Below, in pieces: positions 25,899-33,537 of a stretch of 64,000 nt of DNA. Position numbers and translations under genes: made by a program. Each line of letters opens with the position of its first letter. The stretch's first letter is position 1. A model generated the notes under the pieces. It made no database searches. It worked only from the letters and a program-made list of their open reading frames with translations, and was not told the DNA's origin. This stretch comes from Planctomycetota bacterium. GTDB taxonomy: Bacteria > Planctomycetota > UBA1135 > UBA2386. The stretch covers positions 124,001-188,000 of the forward strand of contig JADJPQ010000004.1 of NCBI GenBank assembly GCA_016713175.1, in the 5' to 3' direction.

Positions 25899-26921
25899 AT
25901 GAAACGCTCGACGATCCTGCCGTTGTTCCTGTTGCTCGCTGGCTGTGGAGGTGACAAGCCTGCGGCTGGTGCTGGCGCTGCCCCGAAGCTGGCGTTCGTC
26001 ACCAACTGCGTCGCCGGATTCTGGACCGTGGCGCAGGCCGGGGTCGAGGCCGCCAAGGCGTCGACCGGCGCCGAAGTCAGCGTGCAGATGCCGGCCGATG
26101 GTCTGGCCGAGCAACAGACGCGCATCCTCGAGGATGCACTCGCCAAGGGCGTGCATGGCATCGCCGTGAGCCCGAAGGACCCGGCGAACATGACCGAGTT
26201 GCTCGACAAGATCGCCGGGCGCGCGGTCCTGATCACGCACGACTCGGATGCGCCGAAGTCCAAGCGCCTGTGCTACATCGGCGTCGACAACTACGAGGCC
26301 GGGCGCATGTGCGGCCAGTTGGTGAAGGATGCGCTGCCCTCGGGTGGCGCCGTGGTGATCATCGTCGGCACGCTCGATCAGGACAACGCGCGGCTGCGGC
26401 GCCAGGGGCTGATCGACGAGTTGCTCGATCGTTCGCTGGACAACACCCGGTTCGATCCCCAGGACGCGGTGTTGAAGGGCGCCAAGTACGAGGTCCGCGC
26501 GACCTACACCGACCAGTTCAACCATGCCGGGTGCAAGAACATCGCACAGGACGTGCTGGGCCGCTGGAACGATGTGGGGTGCCTCGTTGGGCTGTTCGAG
26601 TACGAGCCGCCGCTGCTGCTGGAGGCGGTGGAGGAAGCCCGCAAGGTCGGGCAGGTCAAGCTGGTCGCGTTCGACGAGGCCGAGCAGACGTTGCGCGGTG
26701 TCGTCGCCGGCAAGATCCACGGCACCATCGTCCAGAACCCGTACGAGTACGGCCGGCAGTCGATCGAGTTGCTCGCCAGGCTGGTTCGCGAACAGGATCC
26801 CGCGCGCCGTCAGGCGCTGCTGCCGCCGGGCGGGATCCTGTACATCCCGGCGCGCAAGCTGCAGAAGGACAACGTCCAGGCGTTCTGGGACGACCTGAAG
26901 CAGAAGACCGGCAAGAAGTGA
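25899..26921 (+). CDS. Ribose-type ABC importer, substrate-binding lipoprotein
   Basis: A 340-residue periplasmic-binding-protein of the type I (RbsB-like) fold; the lipobox is 'FLLLAGCGG'. The first domain starts 'PKLAFVTNCVAGFWTVAQAG' and has 'GVHGIAVSPKDPANMTELLD', 'LITHDSDAPKSKRLCYIGVD' and 'NYEAGRMCGQL'; the second has 'VGQVKLVAFDEAEQTLRGVV' and 'GTIVQNPYEYGRQSIELL'. This pattern matches sugar-binding proteins for pentoses and related compounds. GGAG lies about seven bases before the ATG. It is followed by the ATPase gene four bases downstream and the permease, forming a complete importer. Confidence 0.93.
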   Translation: MKRSTILPLFLLLAGCGGDKPAAGAGAAPKLAFVTNCVAGFWTVAQAGVEAAKASTGAEVSVQMPADGLAEQQTRILEDALAKGVHGIAVSPKDPANMTELLDKIAGRAVLITHDSDAPKSKRLCYIGVDNYEAGRMCGQLVKDALPSGGAVVIIVGTLDQDNARLRRQGLIDELLDRSLDNTRFDPQDAVLKGAKYEVRATYTDQFNHAGCKNIAQDVLGRWNDVGCLVGLFEYEPPLLLEAVEEARKVGQVKLVAFDEAEQTLRGVVAGKIHGTIVQNPYEYGRQSIELLARLVREQDPARRQALLPPGGILYIPARKLQKDNVQAFWDDLKQKTGKK

Positions 26922-26925
26922 CGCC

Positions 26926-28440
26926 GTGACCGCGCCCGAGGCCGCCGCCGCCGCCACCGCCGTCTTGCTGTCGGCCCGCGGCATCGGCAAGGCCTTCGTC
27001 GGGGTACAGGCGTTGCAAGATGTGTCGCTGGAGTTGCGCGCGGGCGAGGTGCTCGCGTTGATCGGCGAGAACGGCGCCGGCAAGAGCACGTTGATGAAGA
27101 TCCTGGCCGGGGTCCACCAGCCGGATGCCGGCAACCTGCACCTCGATGGCCAACCGATCGCCCTGCCGACGCCGGCCGCGGCGCTGGCGGCCGGGATCGC
27201 GTTGATCCACCAGGAACTCAACCTCTGCGACAACCTGACGGTCGCCGGCGCGCTGTTCCTGGGCCGCGAACTGCGCCGCGGGCCGTTCCTGCGCCAACGG
27301 GCGATGGATCAGGCTGCCGTGACTGCGCTGGCTCGCGTCGGCCTTCGCGTCGAGCCAAGACGACTCGTCGGGAGTCTGGCGCCGGGGCAGAAGCAACTGC
27401 TCGAGATTGCGCGGGCGCTGCATGGGCAGGCGCGCGTATTGATCATGGACGAGCCGACCAGCAGCCTGACGCCGGGCGAGACCGAACGGCTGTTCGCGGT
27501 GGTGCGCGAACTGCGCGCGCAAGGCGTCGGCATCGTCTACATCACGCATCGGATGGCGGAAGTGCAGGCCCTGGCCGACCGGGTGGTGGTGCTGCGCGAT
27601 GGCCGCCTGGTCGCTGAGATCGATGGCCGCGAGGCCACGCCTGAACGGATGGTGGCGATGATGGTCGGGCGGCAGTTGCGCGGCGATCGGCGCGTGGGCC
27701 ACGCGCCTGGCGAGCCGGTGCTCGAAGTCGCCGGCCTGCGCACGATGGCGTGGCCGGCCCACGGCGTGGACCTGCGGCTGCGCGCGGGCGAAGTCGTCGG
27801 CATCGCCGGCCTGCTCGGTTCGGGGCGTTCGGAACTGCTGCGCGCGCTGTTCGGTGCCGACCAGGCCCTGGCCGGCGACATCGTCTGTGCCGGCACCCGG
27901 CTTGCTGCCCACGGGCCCGCCGCCGCTGCCGCCGCCGGGCTCGTGCTGGTGCCCGAGGATCGCAAGCTGCAGGGCCTCGTGCTCGGCATGAACGTTCGCG
28001 AGAACCTGTCGCTGCCGACGTTGCGTTCGCGCGGGGCCTGGCTCGACCACGGTTACGAACAGGACCTCGCCGCACGGGCGATCCGCGAACTGGGCATCGC
28101 CACGCCGCATCAGGACCAGGTTGCGGCGGCGCTGTCGGGCGGCAATCAGCAGAAGATCGTGCTCGGCAAGTGGCTGGCGGCGGCGCCGAAGGTGCTGCTG
28201 CTCGACGAGCCGACGCGCGGCGTCGATGTCGGGGCGCGCGCCGAGATCTACGCGCGACTGCACGAACTGGCGGGCCAGGGCCTCGCCATCCTGTTCGTGT
28301 CCTCCGAACTCGAGGAAGTGCTGCTGCTGGCCGACCGCGTGGTGGTCATGCACGAGGGTCGGCTGACTGGCGAGCTGCGCCGCGAGCAGATGAGTGAACA
28401 GGCGATCCTGGCATTGGCGACCGGTATGGAGGTGGCGTGA
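26926..28440 (+). CDS. Ribose-type ABC importer, double ATPase (RbsA-like)
   Basis: A 504-residue fusion of two ATPase domains, as usual for RbsA/XylG/MglA. The first domain has Walker A 'GENGAGKST', signature 'LAPGQKQLLEIARAL' (a divergent L-S-G-G-Q, as in the family) and Walker B 'VLIMDEPTSSLT'. The second has the degenerate Walker A 'GLLGSGRSELL' that is normal for RbsA, signature 'LSGGNQQKIVLGKWL' and Walker B 'VLLLDEPTRGVDVG'. The start is a GTG four bases after the binding protein stop. Its stop overlaps the permease GTG. Confidence 0.95.
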   Translation: MTAPEAAAAATAVLLSARGIGKAFVGVQALQDVSLELRAGEVLALIGENGAGKSTLMKILAGVHQPDAGNLHLDGQPIALPTPAAALAAGIALIHQELNLCDNLTVAGALFLGRELRRGPFLRQRAMDQAAVTALARVGLRVEPRRLVGSLAPGQKQLLEIARALHGQARVLIMDEPTSSLTPGETERLFAVVRELRAQGVGIVYITHRMAEVQALADRVVVLRDGRLVAEIDGREATPERMVAMMVGRQLRGDRRVGHAPGEPVLEVAGLRTMAWPAHGVDLRLRAGEVVGIAGLLGSGRSELLRALFGADQALAGDIVCAGTRLAAHGPAAAAAAGLVLVPEDRKLQGLVLGMNVRENLSLPTLRSRGAWLDHGYEQDLAARAIRELGIATPHQDQVAAALSGGNQQKIVLGKWLAAAPKVLLLDEPTRGVDVGARAEIYARLHELAGQGLAILFVSSELEEVLLLADRVVVMHEGRLTGELRREQMSEQAILALATGMEVA

Positions 28441-29411
28441 AGAAGGTCTTCGGCATCGCCGGGCTGTTGTTCGCGGTGGTCGTGTTCACCGCCGTGATGT
28501 CCGGCCAGCCCGACGGCAGCAACACGTTCTTGTCGGCCTACAACCTCGAGAACCTGGCGCAGCGGATCGGGATGTTCGGCATCCTCAGCGTGGCGGCGGC
28601 GTTCGTGATCGTGACCGGCGGGATCGATCTGTCGATCGGGTCGGTGGTGTGCGTGGCGGGCTGCCTGCTGCCGTGGCTGTTGCGCGACCTCGGCTGGTCG
28701 CCGTTCCTGGCGCTGCCGGCGGTGCTGCTGCTGTCGGCGGCGATCGGTCTGTGGCATGGACTGCTGGTCGTCGGCCTGCGGCTGCAGCCGTTCGTGGTCA
28801 CGTTGTGCGGGCTCCTGCTGTATCGCGGGCTGATGCGCGAGTTCACCAAGGACCAGATCATGGGTTTCGGTGACACCGCCGAGGGACTGCGTTTCCTGGC
28901 GACGGGGCGCGTGCCCGTGACCGATGCGTTCGGCATTCCGGTGACGGCGATCGCGCTGCTGGTCGTGGCGGCGTTGACGGCCTTGCTGTGGAACAAGACG
29001 GTGGCTGGGCGGCACCTGTTCGCGACAGGGCGCAACGAGGAGGCGGCGCGGTTCTCGGGCGTTGCCACCGGTCGGCTGACGGTGTTGGCGTACGTCGCGT
29101 GCTCGCTGCTGGCAGGGTTCGCCGGCGTGCTGTTCGTGCTCTATGTGAACTCGGCCCAGGCTTCGAGCGCCGGCAGCTTCTACGAGCTGTACGCGATCGC
29201 GGGTGCCGTGCTCGGCGGCGTGGCGTTGCGCGGCGGCGAGGGCACGGTGATCGGGGTCCTGCTGGGTGCGGCGCTGATGCAGGTGTTGGCGAACGCGATC
29301 AACCTGCTGGGCGACAGCAACCGGTTGGAGTTCGCGGTGGTCGGCGCGGTGATCCTCGCCGGCGCTGCGGCCGACGAAGGCGTCCGGCGGCTGTTCTCGC
29401 GCCGTCGGTGA
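28437..29411 (+). CDS. Ribose-type ABC importer, permease (RbsC-like)
   Basis: A 324-residue permease with about 8-10 membrane spans. The conserved 'ILSVAAAFVIVTGGIDLSIG' (G-G-I-D-L-S-x-G) and 'LQPFVVTLCGLLLYRG' of the RbsC family are intact, as is 'ATGRNEEAARFSGV', the cytoplasmic coupling helix region (A-x-G-x-N-x2-A-A-x2-S-G). It starts with a GTG that overlaps the ATPase stop (GTGA). The gene ends convergently with the HAF-repeat gene only 12 bases away. Confidence 0.94.
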   Translation: MKKVFGIAGLLFAVVVFTAVMSGQPDGSNTFLSAYNLENLAQRIGMFGILSVAAAFVIVTGGIDLSIGSVVCVAGCLLPWLLRDLGWSPFLALPAVLLLSAAIGLWHGLLVVGLRLQPFVVTLCGLLLYRGLMREFTKDQIMGFGDTAEGLRFLATGRVPVTDAFGIPVTAIALLVVAALTALLWNKTVAGRHLFATGRNEEAARFSGVATGRLTVLAYVACSLLAGFAGVLFVLYVNSAQASSAGSFYELYAIAGAVLGGVALRGGEGTVIGVLLGAALMQVLANAINLLGDSNRLEFAVVGAVILAGAAADEGVRRLFSRRR

Positions 29412-29423
29412 CGCGGACGCGGC

Positions 29424-30854
29424 TCACCGGATCGTGACGTCGACCGCGCTGGTGAACTTCAGTGCGCCAAGGCATGGATACGGCCCCCAGCCGATGGTGC
29501 CGGCGCCCTGGAACGCCAGCGTGACGCCGAGCAAGAACGGCGCGTTCGGCACGTTGACGCTGAGCGAGTTGCCCAGGAACGAGAAGTCGATCGCCCCGAC
29601 GCGGCAGTTCGAGCAGCCCGGCACCGGCAGCGAGATCGGCGCTCCGGCGAGGATCACCGACTGGTTGCCGCCCGACGTGTTGATGCCGAAGGCCTGACCG
29701 CGCACCGGCAGGCCATGGTGGTAGATGTCGGCGCCGATGCCGCAGCCGATGTCGCGCACGGCGAAGCCATCGAGTGGCAGGTTGCGCAGCACGTATGGCT
29801 CCTGGTTGACCGTCCAGCCGGTGATCACCGAGCCGTCTGCCGAGATGCCTTGGATGGTTGCCAGGGTGTTGCCGACCAGGTCGACACCGAGCTGCCCCAG
29901 CAGGCCGTGCAGATCGATCCAGCCGCGCCCTTCCTTCCACAGCATCGCGCGCGATGGGAACCCGTTGGTCACGCCCTCGCCGCCGAGAAGCGTGCAGTCG
30001 GCGTTGGCGCACAGGATGTTCCAACGGGCGCCGGGGTTGAAGTAGAGGGGCTGGCCAAGGTCTTCGGCGACGCCGTTGCGCCAGCGGATGCTGCGGAACT
30101 CGAACTGGCTCCACGAGTGACCGGCGATGAGGGTGCCGTCACTGCTGATCGCGATGGTGTCGCAGTTGCCATGCCCGGGCAGCGGGGGCAGGTCCACGGG
30201 CCCGCTTGCCGCACCGGTCCACAGGATCCCGCGCCGGTTCCCGCCGCTGTCCTGGGCGATGCCGCAGATCCGGACGCCGAGGTCGTCGACTGCCGTGGGC
30301 CACATCGAATCCGGGGAAGTGCCGGTCGGCAGCCTCTGGATCACGCCGAGCAGCCACATCACCGGGGCGGTCGCCTGGGTCCAGGGCCAGTTCGGGATCG
30401 TGTAGTCGGCGGTGCCGACGATGACGTCGCCCGACGCGTCGACGGCCTGCGCCCCGGACCCCGTTCCGGTCGCCAGGAAGCCGAGGCCACCGAATTGCGA
30501 GTTGGGCAGTGCGCGCGTGGCCTCTGGCGGCAGCGGGCAGCAGAAGCTCGAGAACGATCCGGAACCGACGACGATGTCGCCGTTGCCGTTGACCCCGGCA
30601 GCGGCGGAGTTGTTGTGATTGGGCAGCACCCCGAGGTCCTGGAGTGTCGACTGGCGCAGCCGGTAGCCGTGATTGAGGGCGCCCGGCGGCCGGTAGTAGC
30701 CGACCACCGTCGAACCGTCGTCGCTGATGCCGTTGACGACGGCTCCCGGTCCGAGCACGTTGCCGAGGAACTGGATGGTGACCGGGGCCTGGGCCGCGGC
30801 TCCGGTGGCAAGCGCAGCCGACAGAAAGACATACGCGCGCATCGGCGTGTTCAT
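29424..30854 (-). CDS. Secreted HAF-repeat protein with a C-terminal beta module
   Basis: A 476-residue exported protein; the signal peptide covers about residues 1-22. The body repeats the HAF pattern 'G-I-[SN]-x-[DN]-G-x-[TV]-[VI]-x-G': 'NGISDDGSTVVGYY', 'AGVNGNGDIVVGSG', 'QAVDASGDVIVGTA', 'IAISSDGTLIAGHS' and 'QGISADGSVITGWT'. HAF proteins are seven-bladed-propeller-like secreted proteins without a firm function. The end ('GCSNCRVGAIDFSFLGNSLS', 'VTLAFQGAG') is a form of the shared C-terminal module. Start codons at 30854 and 30842 both fit. It is divergent from the FGE-like lipoprotein gene with 162 bases between. Confidence 0.75.
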   Translation of the reverse strand: MNTPMRAYVFLSAALATGAAAQAPVTIQFLGNVLGPGAVVNGISDDGSTVVGYYRPPGALNHGYRLRQSTLQDLGVLPNHNNSAAAGVNGNGDIVVGSGSFSSFCCPLPPEATRALPNSQFGGLGFLATGTGSGAQAVDASGDVIVGTADYTIPNWPWTQATAPVMWLLGVIQRLPTGTSPDSMWPTAVDDLGVRICGIAQDSGGNRRGILWTGAASGPVDLPPLPGHGNCDTIAISSDGTLIAGHSWSQFEFRSIRWRNGVAEDLGQPLYFNPGARWNILCANADCTLLGGEGVTNGFPSRAMLWKEGRGWIDLHGLLGQLGVDLVGNTLATIQGISADGSVITGWTVNQEPYVLRNLPLDGFAVRDIGCGIGADIYHHGLPVRGQAFGINTSGGNQSVILAGAPISLPVPGCSNCRVGAIDFSFLGNSLSVNVPNAPFLLGVTLAFQGAGTIGWGPYPCLGALKFTSAVDVTIR

Positions 30855-31016
30855 GCCAAGGCCAGCGGGATCGGCTGCGAAACGACACGGCGTGCACTCG
30901 ATTTTCGGGATGGCGCTGCGGCGCCCCGCCGATCTGCCAGCAGGCTCGTGGCCGGCCGGTGGGTCATCGCGGACGCCTTTCCGTGTAAGGTCCGGCCGGT
31001 TCCGGGGTCTCTCGGG

Positions 31017-32105
31017 ATGGCGATGCCCTTCCTTGACCGAACACGCGTGTCGACCGGCGTTCTGCCGCTGCTGCTCGCCGCCGCCTGCAGTGCGCCGGCG
31101 GCCCGATCGCCCGATCTTCGCACCGTCGTCATCACCAATGCTTCCGGCGGTCCGCTGTCGCTCGTCCGGGTCACCCGCGACGGCTTCGATGCGCCGCTGG
31201 CGCTTGGCAGCGCCGCGACGCTGCGCCTCGCCATGGCACCCGGCCGCTATGCCCTGCAACTCGGCGACAGCGACCATCGTGTGCCGTTGCCGCTGCCGCC
31301 CGATGGACTCGGCTACGCGGCACCGAGCCCGATCGAGATCACCGTGCATCCGTGGCCCGCACCGTTGGCTGGATACTGCTGGATCCCCGCAAGCAGGGCC
31401 CTGCGCGGCGACGAACTCGGCGTCGGCCAGGAGGACGAACGGCCGCTCGCGACGCCGTTGACCGCGGGTTTCTGGCTCGCTACGCACGAGACCACCAATG
31501 CCGACTACGCGCGCTTCCTCGCCGCCATCGGTCGCGATCGCTTCGATCCGGCCTGGCTCGACCTCGGTGGCCCGCAGTGTCACGTTCGGTGGGACGATGC
31601 GGCGGGCACGTACACGACCGACGCCCCCGACCTGCCGGTGGTGAAGTGCAGTCATGCCGGCGCCCTCGCCTACTGCGCGTGGCTCACCGCCACGACCGGC
31701 GTCCCGCATCGACTGCCCACGGAGACCGAGTGGGAGAAAGCTGCGCGCGGCCCCGGTTCGCGCGTCTTCGCCTACGGGGACATCTGCACGGCGCGCGCCG
31801 CCAACCAGGCCAGCGGGCACCTGTGCGCCGTCGGTTCGTTCGGGCCTGACGGTTTCGGTCTCTACGACATGACCGGCAACGCGTTCGAGTGGACCGCCGA
31901 CACCTATCGCGCCGATGCCTACGCGCTGGCCGTCCCGCAAGCCGAGGCGGCGCCACGCGAGTTCTACGTGCTCCGGGGTGGTTCGTTCGTTCTCGACGGC
32001 GTGTTCCTCCGCAACGCGATGCGCATGCGACTGGCGCCCGAGGTGCTCGCCGATGACTGCGGTTTCCGCGTGCTGCGCGAGGCCATTGGAGAATCCAGAC
32101 CATGA
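31017..32105 (+). CDS. Lipoprotein with a formylglycine-generating-enzyme-like (SUMF1) domain
   Basis: A 362-residue lipoprotein; lipobox 'LLLAAACSA'. An N-terminal beta domain (30-115) is followed by the SUMF1/FGE-type fold: 'FWLATHETTNADYARFLAAI', 'VKCSHAGALAYCAWLTATTG', 'RLPTETEWEKAARGPGSRVF', 'GLYDMTGNAFEWTADTYR', 'LRGGSFVLDG' and 'CGFRVLREA'. The catalytic Cys pair of true FGE (in the R-x-A-x-R stretch before the G-F-R) is missing ('NAMRMRLAPEVL'), so it is probably a binding or structural variant. Its TGA overlaps the ATG of the deiodinase-like selenoprotein (ATGA), so both are produced together. Confidence 0.85.
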   Translation: MAMPFLDRTRVSTGVLPLLLAAACSAPAARSPDLRTVVITNASGGPLSLVRVTRDGFDAPLALGSAATLRLAMAPGRYALQLGDSDHRVPLPLPPDGLGYAAPSPIEITVHPWPAPLAGYCWIPASRALRGDELGVGQEDERPLATPLTAGFWLATHETTNADYARFLAAIGRDRFDPAWLDLGGPQCHVRWDDAAGTYTTDAPDLPVVKCSHAGALAYCAWLTATTGVPHRLPTETEWEKAARGPGSRVFAYGDICTARAANQASGHLCAVGSFGPDGFGLYDMTGNAFEWTADTYRADAYALAVPQAEAAPREFYVLRGGSFVLDGVFLRNAMRMRLAPEVLADDCGFRVLREAIGESRP

Positions 32106-32980
32106 ACAGGATCCTGCTCGCGATGGTGTTCCTGCTGGCGGCATTGCCAGCGCAGATGGAGAAGCGGCTGCTCGACCGCTATGCCGCCAGCGAGTTCGCC
32201 AGGCAGGCTCCTGCCGTCGGCGAGATCGCACCGGACCTGCGCCTGTGGGATCTGCGGGGCCGCCCACGCAGTCTGGCGCTCGAGCGCGGTCGCACGCTCG
32301 TGCTGATCGGCGGTTCCTACACTTGACCGCCGTTCCGGCGCACTGCTGCAGGTCTGCAGCGGCTGATGGCGGCTCACGCCAAGGACGACTCGGTCCGATT
32401 CATCGTCTGCTACCAGCGCGAACCGCACGCCGGGCAGCTGGGTTTCGCCCGGGTCGAGCAGCCGAGGACGCAAGCCGAGCGCGCTGCCCTCGCGCGGAAG
32501 ACGTGCGACGAACTGCAGCTCGCGGTCGATCTCTGGATCGACGACCTCGGCGACTCGTGCCGCGCCGCGTTCGGTGAACTGCCGAACTCTGCGATCGTGA
32601 TCGAGGCTGATGGCAAGGTGCGATGCAAGCTGCCGTGGTGTGATCCGGCCGACGTCGGTCTGGTGCTGCGCGAACTCGCGGCGGAACGCGGCGAAGGCCG
32701 GCCCGAACCTGCTGACGCCGGGTTCCTGGATGCGATCGCAAAGCCCCTGGCTGCGTCGTCGACGGTCGCCGAGCGGCACGATCGGGCGGCGATGCTCGCC
32801 TGGCTCGTCGACCATCGCGGGGAGCACCATGACCGCGCGCGTTGGCTCGCCGAACTGCTGCAGGATGCGCCGCTGCAGCAACGCGCCTGGGTGGAACGGG
32901 CCACAGCACCGGTGCCGGGGGCATCGCCGGGCGGCGGCCCGAAGACTGGCGATGCGGGCGGCGGCGAGGGCAAGCGGTAG
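32102..32980 (+). CDS. Iodothyronine deiodinase-like selenoprotein with in-frame UGA (Sec75)
   Basis: A single 292-residue frame if the TGA at 32324-32326 is read as selenocysteine. The sequence around it, 'VLIGGSYTUPPFRR', matches the S-x-T-U-P-P-F active site of iodothyronine deiodinases and their bacterial homologues, followed by the expected 'LQRLMAAHAKDDSVRFIVCY' and 'QREPHAG' (in deiodinases 'Y-I-x-E-A-H'). The signal peptide is 'MNRILLAMVFLLAALPAQ'. The domain has a thioredoxin-like fold (about 45-200); the C-terminal tail is Gly/Lys-rich. A SECIS-like hairpin with loop AGGTCT follows the TGA. The bacterial members are not expected to act on thyroid hormones; a peroxidase or reductase role is possible. 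Coupled to the FGE-like lipoprotein gene. Confidence 0.9.
32327..32372 (+). promoter_or_regulatory. SECIS-like hairpin of the deiodinase-like selenoprotein
   Basis: Upper stem CTGCTGC (32343-32349) with GCAGCGG (32356-32362), seven pairs with one T-G; apical loop AGGTCT (32350-32355), the same loop as in the classical E. coli fdhF SECIS. CCGCC (32327-32331) can pair with GGCGG (32368-32372) as a lower stem. The TGA-to-loop distance is 23 bases, within the known bacterial range. Confidence 0.8.
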
Positions 32981-33085
32981 GTCGGCTTCCGCTCGCCAGG
33001 TGCCCTTGCGCGAGCGCAGGCGCCCGGTGTGGGCTCGTGGCGCGCCCCCGTTGACCGCTGTGCGCGGCGGACCGATCATCCGCGC

Positions 33086-33487
33086 ATGGAAGACCTGCTG
33101 GTACAGCAACTGGACGGCGCCGGCCCGCGGGTCCGGATCGCGGTCGGTGGTGTCGTCGCGGCCATCGGCGTGGCGTTGCTGCTCGATCTCGATCGCAAAG
33201 GGCTGATCAGCTGGTTGCCGACCATCCTGATCGTCGTCGGCGCCGGAGCGATCGGTTCTGGCGTGTCGATGCAGCGGCAGCGGCAACGGCGCAAGCGGAC
33301 TATGGCCATGATCGAGACCCGGTTGCCCGAATTCCTGGCGGCGGCGCAGCGCGTGCGCGCCGAAGGCGGCAACCTGGCGCGATACGTGCAGGGGCTTGGC
33401 ATCGCCGATCTGGATGTTCGGCGCGAGTTGTTGGCGCAGCTCGATCGCGCGACCCGCGAACCTCGTCGGGAGGCGGTCGAGTCGTGA
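33086..33487 (+). CDS. Small two-span membrane protein, hypothetical
   Basis: A 133-residue protein with two predicted spans ('IAVGGVVAAIGVALLLDL' and 'LPTILIVVGAGAIGSGV') and a soluble, basic C-terminal half of amphipathic helices ('IETRLPEFLAAAQRVRAEGG', 'DVRRELLAQLDRATREP'). The ATG at 33086 precedes MEDLLVQQLDG. Function unknown. Its stop overlaps a GTG in the frame of the following GH16-like gene, although I place that start further downstream. Confidence 0.6.
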   Translation: MEDLLVQQLDGAGPRVRIAVGGVVAAIGVALLLDLDRKGLISWLPTILIVVGAGAIGSGVSMQRQRQRRKRTMAMIETRLPEFLAAAQRVRAEGGNLARYVQGLGIADLDVRRELLAQLDRATREPRREAVES

Positions 33488-33537
33488 GGTGCTTCGAGGC
33501 AGGCCGCGATCGGGCGCTGGGCCGTTCGGCTTCGGCG

